From JAKAGZ01 sp963748105 (GTDB taxonomy: Bacteria; Bacteroidota; Ignavibacteria; Ignavibacteriales; Ignavibacteriaceae), in contig CAVVHP010000019.1 of NCBI GenBank assembly GCA_963748105.1, forward strand, positions 1-64,000: 64,000 bases of DNA, given 5' to 3'. The notes under the pieces were generated by a model, which saw only the letters and a program-made list of their open reading frames with translations, had not been told where the DNA came from and made no database searches. A program made the position numbers and the translations under genes. Shown here piece after piece: positions 8,658 through 17,557 of this stretch. Position 1 is the stretch's first letter; each line of letters starts with the position of its first letter.

Positions 8658-10283
8658 CTAAATATTAACCAGAGATTCATCATAATCCTTAACCTTCTTG
8701 TATCCCAGCAGGTTTAGTATGGTTGCCGCAATATTAGTCAACCCCGGTTTTTTAACACCGCTCATTTCGTATTCATTTTTATAACCGGGATCATAGATTA
8801 TGAAAGGTACGGGATTTAGTGTGTGTGAGGTTTTCGGTGTTCTTTTCCCGTCTTTCTCCGTGTACATTTCGTCCGCGTTTCCATGGTCGGCAGTAACAAG
8901 AGCAATTCCGCCAAGTTCCTTCATCACTTTTAATAATTTCCCAACGCACTCGTCGGTTGTTTCAACGGCGGTTACGGCCGCATCAAAATTTCCGGTGTGA
9001 CCTACCATATCGCCGTTTGGGAAATTTATTCTCCCGAATTTATATTCGCCGGATTTTAACAATTCAATCGTTTTTTCTGTGATCTCGTAAGCCTTCATTT
9101 TCGGAGCTTTGTCGAATTCAATTTTGTCGGATGGAATTTCGATATATTTTTCCAGGCTCTCATTTATGTAACCTGACCTGTTCCCATTCCAGAAATAAGT
9201 TACGTGCCCGAATTTTTGTGTTTCCGAAATGGCAAAAGATGTAATTTTTTCCGCGCACAAATAAGCGCTTATCGTCCTGTCAATCTGCGGAGGAAAGACC
9301 AGGTAATTCTTTGGAATTAAAAGATCTCCATCGTACTGCATCATTCCACAATAGTAAACATCCGGTACTCTCTTCCTGTCAAAAATATTAAAATCTTTTT
9401 CCTCAAATGCTCTCGATAGTTCAATTGCCCTGTCGCCACGAAAATTGAAAAAGACGACTGAGTCTCCGTCTTCAATTGTACCGACGGGCTTGTCTTTATC
9501 ATCAACAATCACAAAAGGATCGAGATACTGATCTATAATTTTTTCATCCTCAGCATAAAATGTTTCAACAGCCTGCTTAGCTGAATTGAATTTTCTTCCG
9601 ATTCCGAGCACGTGCGCCTTCCATCCCCTTTCCACAATCTCCCAGTCAGCATTGTACCTGTCCATCGTAACTATCATTCTACCACCGCCCGAAGCAAATT
9701 TATAATCAAATCCTTTTTCGGATTTTATTTTAGCGAATAAATCTTCCGTCTGCTGAATGTACGTTAACGCTGTTCTGCCGGGGACATCCCTTCCGTCCAT
9801 TAACGCGTGCAGCCTTACTTTTTCTATTCCCAATTCCGCGCATTTATTAATCAGAAGGAATAGCTGGCTGATATTTGAATGAACATTACCGTCGGAAAGA
9901 AGACCGATAAAATGAATTGTACCGCCGTTTTTTCCTTTTGCAATAACATTATCCCAGACTTCAGTTTTAAATATATCGCCGGAACTTAAAGCCTTATTGA
10001 CAAGCTTTGCTCCCTGAGCAAAAACTCTGCCCGCGCCGATTGCGTTGTGACCAACCTCGCTGTTGCCCATATCGTCGTCAGTCGGCAGGCCGACGGCCGG
10101 GCCGTGTGCGTCCAGCGACACAAATAAATTCGATTTAAAGAGTTCATCCAGTACGGGCGTATTTGCCCTGAGCACAGCGTTGCCGTCGTAATCTTTGCCT
10201 ATGCCAACTCCGTCCATAATAATTAATAACAGCGGGCCTTTTCTCCCGTGAAAGTTCTTCAGTTTTTCTAATGACAAGTCCAT
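8658..10283 (-). CDS. gpmI: 2,3-bisphosphoglycerate-independent phosphoglycerate mutase
   Basis: A cytoplasmic Mn2+-dependent enzyme that interconverts 3- and 2-phosphoglycerate in glycolysis and gluconeogenesis. Its 541 residues are slightly above the usual 510-520. The alkaline-phosphatase-like metal site starts at IIMDGVGIG (Asp24). The phosphorylated Ser75 lies in DMGNSEVGHN. The substrate-binding motif LHALMDGRDVPG and the second metal motif VTADHGNADEM follow in the expected order. The N-terminal extension of about 18 residues before the family core may mean a slightly later start, but no better ATG is visible. fbp elsewhere in the window fits a gluconeogenic capacity. Confidence 0.97.
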   Translation of the reverse strand: MDLSLEKLKNFHGRKGPLLLIIMDGVGIGKDYDGNAVLRANTPVLDELFKSNLFVSLDAHGPAVGLPTDDDMGNSEVGHNAIGAGRVFAQGAKLVNKALSSGDIFKTEVWDNVIAKGKNGGTIHFIGLLSDGNVHSNISQLFLLINKCAELGIEKVRLHALMDGRDVPGRTALTYIQQTEDLFAKIKSEKGFDYKFASGGGRMIVTMDRYNADWEIVERGWKAHVLGIGRKFNSAKQAVETFYAEDEKIIDQYLDPFVIVDDKDKPVGTIEDGDSVVFFNFRGDRAIELSRAFEEKDFNIFDRKRVPDVYYCGMMQYDGDLLIPKNYLVFPPQIDRTISAYLCAEKITSFAISETQKFGHVTYFWNGNRSGYINESLEKYIEIPSDKIEFDKAPKMKAYEITEKTIELLKSGEYKFGRINFPNGDMVGHTGNFDAAVTAVETTDECVGKLLKVMKELGGIALVTADHGNADEMYTEKDGKRTPKTSHTLNPVPFIIYDPGYKNEYEMSGVKKPGLTNIAATILNLLGYKKVKDYDESLVNI

Positions 10284-10362
10284 GTACGTAATTCCATCAT
10301 TTTAATTAGAGAATTCCTAAAAATAGAGACGCTAAGTTCCAAATAAAAGGGAAAATGAAATA

Positions 10363-11709
10363 TCAACTGTCGGCTTTCACCGGTTTCGGCCCCAGGCTTT
10401 TCTTCAGCATAATGTAGCCAACTACACCGGACAAAATGGAAGCAACAAGTATTCCTACTTTCGATATATTCAGCAGTTCGTTGCCTGGAAATGCCAGGTT
10501 GGCGATGAAGAGCGACATTGTAAACCCGACTCCTGCCAATATCCCAGCGGAATAGATCTGCTTCCAACTGATGCCGGAAGGCATCGAGGCAATTTTAAGT
10601 TTTACTGCAAGCCAGGTAAAAATAAATATCCCAATCTGTTTTCCGAAAAACAGTCCGACTATAATTCCTTCACTGATTGGATTGGCCAGTGCGGTGATAA
10701 AATCTGCTCCAAGTGTAACTCCGGCGTTGGCAAGTGCGAATACAGGCATAATAAAGAATGAAACCCAGGGGTGAAGCGCATGTTCAAATCTCTGAAGAGG
10801 TGTCATAATTTTTTCGCAGTTATCTTCCAGGTTCTGAACAACAGATTGCCTGTCTTCATTTGAAAGGACATCCGGTCCTTCTTCCCCCGCTTTGTCAAAT
10901 TCATCCATAAGTCTTTTACCATTAGATAAAAACTGCGAGGTATTAATTCTTGAAGATGCCGGAATCGTGAACGCGAGCAGAACACCTGCAACTGTTGCGT
11001 GAACACCAGAACTTAAGAAGAATAACCAGAGAAGAAATCCGAGAATAATATATACGAGAAGATTACGAACGCCTGAAAGATTTGCCAGCACAAGTAAAAT
11101 TAAAATAACGCCGGCGTAACCGAGGCTGATAAAAGAAATCTGTGAGGTGTAGAAAAACGCGATTACCATCACCGCACCTATATCGTCCGCAATTGCGAGT
11201 GCAGTTATAAATATTTTAAGTGCCAGCGGTACACGCGAACCAAGTAGTGCTAAAATCCCTATTGCGAAAGCTATATCCGTTGCCATCGGAATTCCCCAAC
11301 CGGAAATTCCATCAGAGCCGGAATTAAAAAAAACATAAAACAGTGCAGGAAAAATCATTCCGCCCACAGCTGCCATAATCGGAAGTGAAGCCTGTTTGAA
11401 TGATGACAACTCACCCACAAGAAATTCGCGTTTAATCTCCAGCCCGACTACAAAAAAGAATATTGCCATCAGCCCGTCGTTGATCCAGTGATGAAGCGTG
11501 TAATCTAAATTAAGACCAGAAAAGCCCACGGCAAATTTTGTGTGCCACAGGTGTAAATAGGATTCAGCGAAAGGTGAATTTGCCCATGCAAGTGCAACCG
11601 CTGTAAAAACAAGAAGAAGAATTCCACCGGATGCTTCCTTTTCAAGAAAATACTGGAAAGGTTTTATTATCTGCTCAATCGGGGTTTTGCCATTTTTCCT
11701 TTTTACCAT
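10363..11709 (-). CDS. nhaA: NhaA-family Na+/H+ antiporter
   Basis: A 448-residue, roughly 12-helix inner-membrane antiporter exchanging H+ for Na+. Family hallmarks are EASGGILLLVFTAVALAWAN near the N-terminus and the ion-binding paired aspartates in ALAIADDIGAVMVIAFF in the central helix. A conserved C-terminal half follows (AGILAGVGFTMSLFIANLAF). A hydrophilic loop of about 50 residues rich in Asp and Glu (around residues 255-305) separates the halves, as in many NhaA proteins outside Enterobacteria. It lies 79 bp upstream of gpmI on the same strand and starts 61 bp from a divergent small gene. Confidence 0.95.
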   Translation of the reverse strand: MVKRKNGKTPIEQIIKPFQYFLEKEASGGILLLVFTAVALAWANSPFAESYLHLWHTKFAVGFSGLNLDYTLHHWINDGLMAIFFFVVGLEIKREFLVGELSSFKQASLPIMAAVGGMIFPALFYVFFNSGSDGISGWGIPMATDIAFAIGILALLGSRVPLALKIFITALAIADDIGAVMVIAFFYTSQISFISLGYAGVILILLVLANLSGVRNLLVYIILGFLLWLFFLSSGVHATVAGVLLAFTIPASSRINTSQFLSNGKRLMDEFDKAGEEGPDVLSNEDRQSVVQNLEDNCEKIMTPLQRFEHALHPWVSFFIMPVFALANAGVTLGADFITALANPISEGIIVGLFFGKQIGIFIFTWLAVKLKIASMPSGISWKQIYSAGILAGVGFTMSLFIANLAFPGNELLNISKVGILVASILSGVVGYIMLKKSLGPKPVKADS

Positions 11710-11770
11710 GTCTTATTTTTTATTTTTATTTATAAATATTTTTTGTAACCTACCGAAAAAAGAGGCACCT

Positions 11771-12115
11771 ATGAAATTATTTATCTCATTTTTAATATTA
11801 TTTATTTTTGCGGCAAATGCGAATGCCCAGAATAATGTTGAACAAGAAATAGATAAAGCATTCACAAATGCTAAAAAGGGAGTATATTATGCTTTATCAA
11901 ACATCCCGGACAATAAATCCCGCATGAGCAGCGAACTTATCGAGAAAGATCAATTGCTCGCAAGGGTAAAATTATCAAAAGAAATAAACGGGATAAAGAT
12001 TGAGTCAACCGGTTATAATGTATCCAACGAAGTAACCATTAAAATTTATAAATCTCTTAAAAACCTCCGGGAAGAAGGGTATCTGAAAAACGGAGATATT
12101 GAGGATGGCAAGTAA
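11771..12115 (+). CDS. Small secreted protein, unknown family
   Basis: A 114-residue protein with a clean signal peptide (Met-Lys, then a hydrophobic Phe/Ile/Leu stretch, cleavage after NANAQ). The mature part is mixed and charged with no Cys. I do not recognise a family. The ATG at 11771 is chosen because it begins the signal peptide; upstream residues in the frame are AT-rich noise overlapping the nhaA start. It is divergent from nhaA and ends 8 bp from the convergent rrf2-type gene. Confidence 0.7.
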   Translation: MKLFISFLILFIFAANANAQNNVEQEIDKAFTNAKKGVYYALSNIPDNKSRMSSELIEKDQLLARVKLSKEINGIKIESTGYNVSNEVTIKIYKSLKNLREEGYLKNGDIEDGK

Positions 12116-12123
12116 TTATTATA

Positions 12124-12600
12124 TTAATTACTCAATATTTTTTCCCCAGCCTCATCGGTAAAATTGCTTACAAGAATAGAGACAGTTTCCTCTTTACCAA
12201 GCATATCTTTGAGTGTAATCTTGCTTAAAACATTATCAAGCATATCCTGGATATTTGACCAGAGCGACCGTACGGAACAATCGATAGAATTTGTGCAGAT
12301 AGAAGCAGCCCCCGAATGATCCTGGCAGAAGTTCGCTTCAAAAAGCCTTCCGCCCAATACAGCAAGCACTTCACTGATCAGGATTTGATCAGCCTGCCTT
12401 GCAAGTTTATATCCCCCGTTTTGTCCGCGTTCACTTTCAATAAATTCGCCAATCCGCAATATTCTCAGTAATTTCCCAACGTGCGCAACAGACAGCCCTT
12501 CCATTTCACTGATCTCTGGAATTGTCAAACCGTTTGGTTCAGCTTTTCCTATTCTCAGTAAACACCTTAATCCATATTCTTCCTGTGAACTAAATTTCAT
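12124..12600 (-). CDS. Rrf2-family regulator, likely Fe-S cluster sensing
   Basis: A 158-residue winged-helix regulator with the Rrf2 start (KFSSQEEYGLRCLLRIG), the recognition region LTIPEISEMEGLSVAHVGKL and the wing ESERGQNGGYKLAR. Three cysteines lie in CQDHSGAASICTNSIDC (about residues 92-108), close to the cluster-ligand region of IscR/SufR-type sensors, which suggests an Fe-S cofactor. It is the last gene of the suf operon, so it probably controls that operon according to cluster supply. Its position at the 3' end is less usual than at the 5' end. A 74-bp gap with a hairpin separates it from the bacilliredoxin gene. Confidence 0.88.
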   Translation of the reverse strand: MKFSSQEEYGLRCLLRIGKAEPNGLTIPEISEMEGLSVAHVGKLLRILRIGEFIESERGQNGGYKLARQADQILISEVLAVLGGRLFEANFCQDHSGAASICTNSIDCSVRSLWSNIQDMLDNVLSKITLKDMLGKEETVSILVSNFTDEAGEKILSN

Positions 12601-12639
12601 AATAATATTATTTTTTATTTATAAATATCTTTTCAAAGA

Positions 12640-12668
12640 TTTCTCCCCCGGCAAAGCCAGGGAAGAAA
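12640..12668 (-). other. Hairpin between bacilliredoxin and rrf2 genes
   Basis: A near-perfect inverted repeat (TTTCT-CCC-GGC, loop AAA, GCC-GGG-AGAAA) lies just after the bacilliredoxin stop. No U-run follows on the minus strand, so it is more likely an attenuator or mRNA-processing hairpin than a full terminator. Confidence 0.45.
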
Positions 12669-12674
12669 TAAAAA

Positions 12675-13211
12675 TTATTTCCCTTTGTACGCCGGAATTT
12701 TTGATCCGCACGTTTTTGCGTGCATTACTTCAGCATAGGCTTCGGGACTTATAGACGGCCCCTTTGCAGAACAATGTTCGTCAAAAACTTTCTTCAGCTC
12801 ATTGGCAATGTAATCGGCATCAAATCCCTCAATATTTCTTCTTTCCATAAAATAGATAAGTTTACCATTTTTAAATAAAGCCACACTTGGGGAAGATGGC
12901 GGATACTCAGAAACATACTCTCGCACTTTATCAACAGCCTCTCTTTCCTGTCCTGCAAAAGCAGTGTAAAGCCTGTCGGGAATAATATCGTTCTGCAATG
13001 CGAGTGAAACACCCGGCCTCGCGCTCCCGGCAGCGCATCCACATACGGAATTTATCATCACCAATACGGTCTGATCATCCTGAACATAAATTGCCTCATC
13101 AACATCTTTGGCTGTCAGTAATTCTTTAATCCCTACGGCTGTCAATTCATCTCTCATTGGTTGAACAGCATCCTGATCATACATAGGGGGGCGTGAAACT
13201 ATATTGAACAT
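12675..13211 (-). CDS. Bacilliredoxin (BrxA/BrxB, YphP/YqiW family)
   Basis: A 178-residue thioredoxin-fold protein with the diagnostic active site VCGCAAG (about residue 57) and the family core ARPGVSLAL. Members remove bacillithiol from S-bacillithiolated proteins or act as disulfide isomerases. It is longer than the usual 145 residues because of a C-terminal extension of about 30 residues containing one more Cys (AKTCGSK). It lies in the suf operon between the MIP18-like gene and the Rrf2 regulator, separated from the former by 140 bp that holds a dispersed repeat. A role in protecting thiols of the Fe-S machinery is inferred from position only. Confidence 0.88.
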   Translation of the reverse strand: MFNIVSRPPMYDQDAVQPMRDELTAVGIKELLTAKDVDEAIYVQDDQTVLVMINSVCGCAAGSARPGVSLALQNDIIPDRLYTAFAGQEREAVDKVREYVSEYPPSSPSVALFKNGKLIYFMERRNIEGFDADYIANELKKVFDEHCSAKGPSISPEAYAEVMHAKTCGSKIPAYKGK

Positions 13212-13287
13212 ATTTTATCTCCTGTACTTATTTTGTTTATAATTTCTGAACTCCCCTTAATTTTAATCTTGAATTATTCTCCGAAAA

Positions 13288-13336
13288 AAGATTTCTCAGT
13301 CACTCGGCACATGCCGGATTCCTTCGAAATAACAGT
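13288..13336. repeat. Dispersed intergenic repeat, partial copy
   Basis: The stretch beginning AAGATTTCTCAGTCA and ending TTCGAAATAACA matches the right half of the element at 43217-43295. It contains an internal palindrome GGCACATGCC. It lies in the suf operon gap between the bacilliredoxin and MIP18-like genes. Confidence 0.7.
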
Positions 13337-13351
13337 TTTAATCATATTTGA

Positions 13352-13672
13352 TTACATAAATCCAAGTTCTACTTTTGCAACCTCTGACATCATATCTTTA
13401 TCCCACGGTGGATTCCATACAAGTTCCACCTTAGCATCATTTACATCAGGTAAATTTTTTACTTTTGCCTCAACCTCGCCCGGTAGTGAACCGGCAACAG
13501 GGCAGGCAGGCGATGTAAGCGTCATCAAAAGCGTCACATTTGATTCGTCGTCAATTCTGATTTCGTAAATTAAACCCAGTTCAAAAACGTCCACCGGAAT
13601 CTCGGGGTCGTAACAGGTTTTCAATACGTTAATAACTTTTTCTTCAAGTTCCTGTTTGTTTACTTCGCTCAT
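13352..13672 (-). CDS. MIP18/SufT-like Fe-S assembly factor (DUF59)
   Basis: A 106-residue single-domain protein with the family motifs YDPEIPVDVFELGLIY near the start and LTSPACPVAGSLP with its conserved Cys, followed by the P-loop-free C-terminal hairpin (NPPWDKDMMS). SufT-type proteins help mature Fe-S proteins and are commonly found downstream of sufU, as here (8 bp after it). The start ATG at 13672 is set by the close spacing. Confident in family; its exact role alongside SufU is known only from other organisms. Confidence 0.92.
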   Translation of the reverse strand: MSEVNKQELEEKVINVLKTCYDPEIPVDVFELGLIYEIRIDDESNVTLLMTLTSPACPVAGSLPGEVEAKVKNLPDVNDAKVELVWNPPWDKDMMSEVAKVELGFM

Positions 13673-13680
13673 ACTAATTT

Positions 13681-14136
13681 TTATTCTGTAGTTACAAGAT
13701 TTCTTTCTTCATTAATAGCATTTATCATGGTATGCCAGGCAAGGCTGGCGCATTTTACGCGTGCCGGAAAGTCTTTTACACCGGCAAGTACAGCAAGTTT
13801 GCCCAGCTCTTCCAGGTCCGGGTTTTCACCTAGTTTTCCTGTTATCAATTCTTTAAATTTTTCAAATAATTTTTCCGCTTCTACTACAGGTTTCCCTTTC
13901 ACGATCGAGCTCATAAGTGATGCGGAAGCCTTTGAGATGGCGCATCCTTTACCCTGGAAAGAAATATCCTCGATCACACCGTCTTTCACGTTTACAAAAA
14001 CGTCTATCCTGTCTCCACACAAGGGATTATAACCCTCGGCCTGGTGCGATGGATGTTCAATTATCCTGAAATTTCTGGGGCTTTTATTGTGATCCAGAAT
14101 AACCTGCTGATATAATTCTCTTAATTCGTTATCCAT
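13681..14136 (-). CDS. sufU: SufU-like Fe-S scaffold / sulfur-transfer protein
   Basis: A 151-residue protein of the NifU-N/IscU fold. It has the three conserved ligand cysteines in NPLCGDRIDVF, GKGCAISKAS and RVKCASLAWHTM, and Asp in the first motif. The insertion of about 20 residues before the third Cys (region ending NPDLEELGKLAVLAGV) marks the SufU type rather than IscU. SufU is a Zn protein that takes persulfide sulfur from SufS. It is the next gene after sufS, and the two overlap by one base (start and stop share 14136). Confidence 0.95.
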   Translation of the reverse strand: MDNELRELYQQVILDHNKSPRNFRIIEHPSHQAEGYNPLCGDRIDVFVNVKDGVIEDISFQGKGCAISKASASLMSSIVKGKPVVEAEKLFEKFKELITGKLGENPDLEELGKLAVLAGVKDFPARVKCASLAWHTMINAINEERNLVTTE

Positions 14137-15393
14137 TATCCGAATACCTCTAAAACTTTTTTCAGACTGTTTGCGAGTACATCTACTTCTTCTTTTGTGT
14201 TGTACATCGCGAAAGATGCCCGTGTTGTTGCCGGTATATTAAACCTGTCCATTACCGGCTGTGTGCAGTGATGTCCTGTCCTTACGGCCACGCCGTCAAA
14301 ATCAAGAAATGTACCAATATCGTGCGGGTGAATGTCATCAAAAACAAACGAGATTACACTGCATTTATCTTTTGCCCGACCGATAATTCTTAAGCCATCT
14401 ATTTCGCTCAATTTTTCAGTCGCGTAATCAAGTAGCTCTTTTTCGTAAGCTGCAATTTCATCAATTCCAATGCCCTTTATATAATCTATAGCTTTACCCA
14501 GACCTATAGCATCGGCAATATTCGGCGTGCCGGCTTCAAATTTATATGGAAGTTCATTATAGGTAGTTTTTTCAAACGTAACTTTCGATATCATATCTCC
14601 GCCGCCCTGGTAAGGAGGCATAGACTCAAGCAGTTCCTTTTTTCCGTAAAGTATTCCGATTCCCGTAGGACCGTAAATTTTATGTCCTGAGAAAGCGAAG
14701 AAATCGCAATCCAGTTCCTGCACATCAACTTTCAAATGCTGAACTGCCTGTGCGCCGTCAAGCAAAACAGGGACACCCAGGCTGTGCGCTTTTTCAATAA
14801 TTTTTTTAACAGGGTTTATAGTTCCTAGAGAATTTGAAACGTAAACAACCGAAACAATTTTTGTTTTTTCATTTATTAATTTTTCAAATTCTTCAAAAAG
14901 TAGTTCGCCTTCTTTGTTAATCGGAACAACTTTTAATTTTGCCTTTTTTTCCTCACAGATCATCTGCCAGGGAACAATATTTGAATGATGTTCCATACCG
15001 GTAATTAAAACCTCATCTCCTTCATTCAGGTTTTGTCTGCCAAATGTCTGTGCTACAAGATTTAATTGATTCTGTTGTTCCGCGGGTAAAAATAATTTCC
15101 TTTTCGCTCGAAGCATTTATAAAATTTTCAACTATTTCCCTTGAGCCTTCGTATGAATTAGTCGCCAGCTCACTCAGTGTGTGAACACCGCGGTGAACGT
15201 TGGAGTTAATTGTTTCATAATATTTGCTGAGCGCATCAATCACACTTTTCGGTTTATGTGTTGTTGCGGCATTATCCAGGTAACATAAATCTTTCCCATG
15301 AACTTTTTCTGAAAGAATGGGGAAATCTTTCCTGATTTTTCCCAAATCAAACGCCAATTTTTTTTCCTGCGGTGTTTCAACTTTTGAATTCAT
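14136..15393 (-). CDS. sufS: SufS cysteine desulfurase (one frameshift in this sequence)
   Basis: A PLP-dependent class V aminotransferase-fold enzyme that takes sulfur from cysteine as a persulfide. The N-terminal part (15393 to about 15063) carries YLDNAATTHKPKSVIDAL and FTRGTTESI. The C-terminal part carries EHHSNIVPWQ, the PLP lysine in AFSGHKIYGPTGIG and the active Cys in RTGHHCTQPVM. The two frames join at a run of T at 15061-15063. Removing one base restores the expected TESINLVAQTFG. All catalytic residues are intact, so this is most likely a sequencing insertion. Total about 418 residues, normal for SufS. Confidence 0.9.
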
Positions 15394-15405
15394 AATAACC
15401 TTCTT

Positions 15406-16723
15406 TTAGCCATCAAAACGGTCAGAGAGAATTTTTTCCACGTAATTTTTTATCGCGTCAACTTTTATACTTTTAATTACATCACTGGCAAAGGCGTGGA
15501 TCAGAATTGATTTTGAAGTTTCCTCGCCGATACCTCTTGATTTCAAATAGAACATGGCTTCTTCATCAAGCTGACCTATTGTAGCGCCGTGAGAACATTT
15601 TACATCATCTGCAAAAATTTCCAGCTGCGGTTTTGTATTAATAAGAGCGTCATCAGAGAGTATTATATTATTGTTTTCCTGGAACGCATTTGTTTTCTGT
15701 GCATCCTGTCTTACGATTACTTTACCATTAAATACGCCTCTCGATTTATCATCCAGTATTCCCTTGTAATGCTCGTGACTGTTGCAATGCGGCTTCGCAT
15801 GATCAATCAAAGTGTGGACATCAAAAAGCTGCGTGCCGTCTGTCAGGAAAGAGTCCGTTCATCATACACTCACTGCCTTCATCGTTAAACCGGCTGTTGA
15901 AATCATTCCTTGAAATATCACCGCCCAATGAAATAGCGTGTGAAGAAAAATTACTGTTTTTTTCCTGGTCGATTTCCATCCGTGCTATATGAAAAGCCTT
16001 TTTACTTTCTTCCTGGAGTTTCACATGGTCCACTACTGCATTTTCATCGGCGAATATTTCCGTTACGGCATTTGTGAAATAAATATTTTCATCAAGTGAG
16101 GCATAATGTTCAATTATTGTTACCTGTGAATTTTTCCCGGCAACAAATAAATTCCTAGGCTGGGTTAAAATGTTTTCGTCAGCCCGGGTTGTTAAAAACA
16201 GGATATGAATAGCATCTTCTACAATTTTGCCGCCAGGGACGTAAATAAAAGCCCCGTCTCTCGTATATGCGGTACTCAGCGCCGTGAAAATCTGGTTCTT
16301 ATAATCTGCATATTTCCCGAAATGTTTTTCAACCACCGGTGATTTTTCTTTTATCGAGTCTGAAATACTTCCGGCAATGACACCTGCAGGCAGGTCCTTT
16401 ATTTTTGATAATTCCTGGTTAAAATGCCCGTTAACGAAAACCAGCAGACTGTGTTCTAATTCATTAAATAAAAATTTGTTTACATGCTCGGGTTTTACAT
16501 CCGATTTCTGAGGTGCCGGTTTAAAGTTATACTTCAATAACGGAGCAATATTTGTGTATTTCCACTCCTCGTCTTTCGTGTTCGGGAAATCGAGATTTGA
16601 AAAATTTGAAATTGCCTCTTTTCTGATTTTATGTATCGGAGCGGCACTTTCCCCGTTCAAACTATTTTCAAATAATTTGAATTCGCTCAAATACCACTCT
16701 TTTATTTCTGCAAACTGACTCAT
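15406..16723 (-). CDS. sufD: SufD, Fe-S assembly scaffold subunit (one frameshift in this sequence)
   Basis: About 439 residues once repaired. The N-terminal 300 residues include EEWKYTNIAPLLKY and DGAFIYVPGG. The last 130 residues, from LIDHAKPHCNSHEHYKG on, include KCSHGATIGQLDEEAMFYLKSRG, the most conserved SufD/SufB C-terminal motif. The frames join near 15846-15847, where one extra C (minus strand) turns an expected GLFLTDGTQLFD into a premature stop. SufD pairs with SufB on the SufBC2D scaffold. The start ATG at 16723 follows sufC by 17 bp. Confidence 0.9.
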
Positions 16724-16740
16724 AAATTTCTTTGTCTCCC

Positions 16741-17511
16741 TTAATTTTCTACTACTGCGTTTGATTCTTCTTTTATCCAGTCGTATCCTTTTTCTTCAAG
16801 TTCAAGCGCCAGTTCCTTACCGCCTGATTTCACTATTTTGCCCTTATAAAGGACGTGTACAAAATCAGGGACAATATAATTCAACAATCTCTGGTAGTGA
16901 GTTACAACGATAGTAGCATTTTCTTTCGATTTTAATTTATTCACACCGTTGGCCACAATTCTTAATGCATCGATATCAAGCCCGGAATCTGTTTCATCAA
17001 GAATTCCAAGTTTGGGCTCAAGTACTGCCATCTGGAATATTTCATTTCTCTTTTTCTCTCCGCCGGAAAAACCTTCATTTACCGCGCGGCTCAGCAGCGT
17101 CTGATCAAGTTCAACCAGTTTCATCTTTGCCTTTATCTGCGTGAGAAATTCCATCGTATCAAGCTCTTCCTGTCCGTTATACTTACGAATTTCATTCAAA
17201 GCGGTCTTTAATAAATTGGTATTGCTCACACCCGGAATTTCAATAGGATACTGGAATGCAAGAAACATCCCTTCCCTGGCGCGGTCTTCCGGTGATAATT
17301 CAAGAAGATTTTTACCGTTAAATGTCACTTCGCCTTTTGTAATTTCATATTCCTCTTTTCCCGCAAGTACCTGCGCGAGTGTGCTTTTACCGGAACCATT
17401 CGGTCCCATTATTGCGTGAACTTCACCGGCTTTAACTTTAAGGTCAATTCCTTTAAGGATTTCTTTGCCTTCTATATTGGCGTGTAAATTTTTAATTTCT
17501 AACAACATCAA
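16741..17511 (-). CDS. sufC: SufC, ABC-type ATPase of the SufBCD scaffold
   Basis: A 256-residue soluble ABC ATPase with Walker A GPNGSGKSTLAQ, Q-loop AFQYPIEIPGV, signature FSGGEKKRNEIFQ and Walker B LGILDETDSGLD. The FSGGEKKRNE variant is diagnostic of SufC. It powers the shape change that exposes the SufB-SufD cluster site. The ORF begins Met-Met; the second ATG at 17508 may be the true start. It is spaced 46 bp from sufB and 17 bp from sufD. Confidence 0.97.
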   Translation of the reverse strand: MMLLEIKNLHANIEGKEILKGIDLKVKAGEVHAIMGPNGSGKSTLAQVLAGKEEYEITKGEVTFNGKNLLELSPEDRAREGMFLAFQYPIEIPGVSNTNLLKTALNEIRKYNGQEELDTMEFLTQIKAKMKLVELDQTLLSRAVNEGFSGGEKKRNEIFQMAVLEPKLGILDETDSGLDIDALRIVANGVNKLKSKENATIVVTHYQRLLNYIVPDFVHVLYKGKIVKSGGKELALELEEKGYDWIKEESNAVVEN

Positions 17512-17557
17512 TTTTCCTGTTTAATATTTTTTTGACTTTTACTTTTTAATTTTGATT

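Noticed and set aside
15061..15063. Programmed frameshifting in sufS, sufD, leuS and the glycan genes
   Set aside because: The breaks lie in unrelated local sequences, lack slippery heptamers with downstream pseudoknots, and most need one base removed. Errors explain them better.
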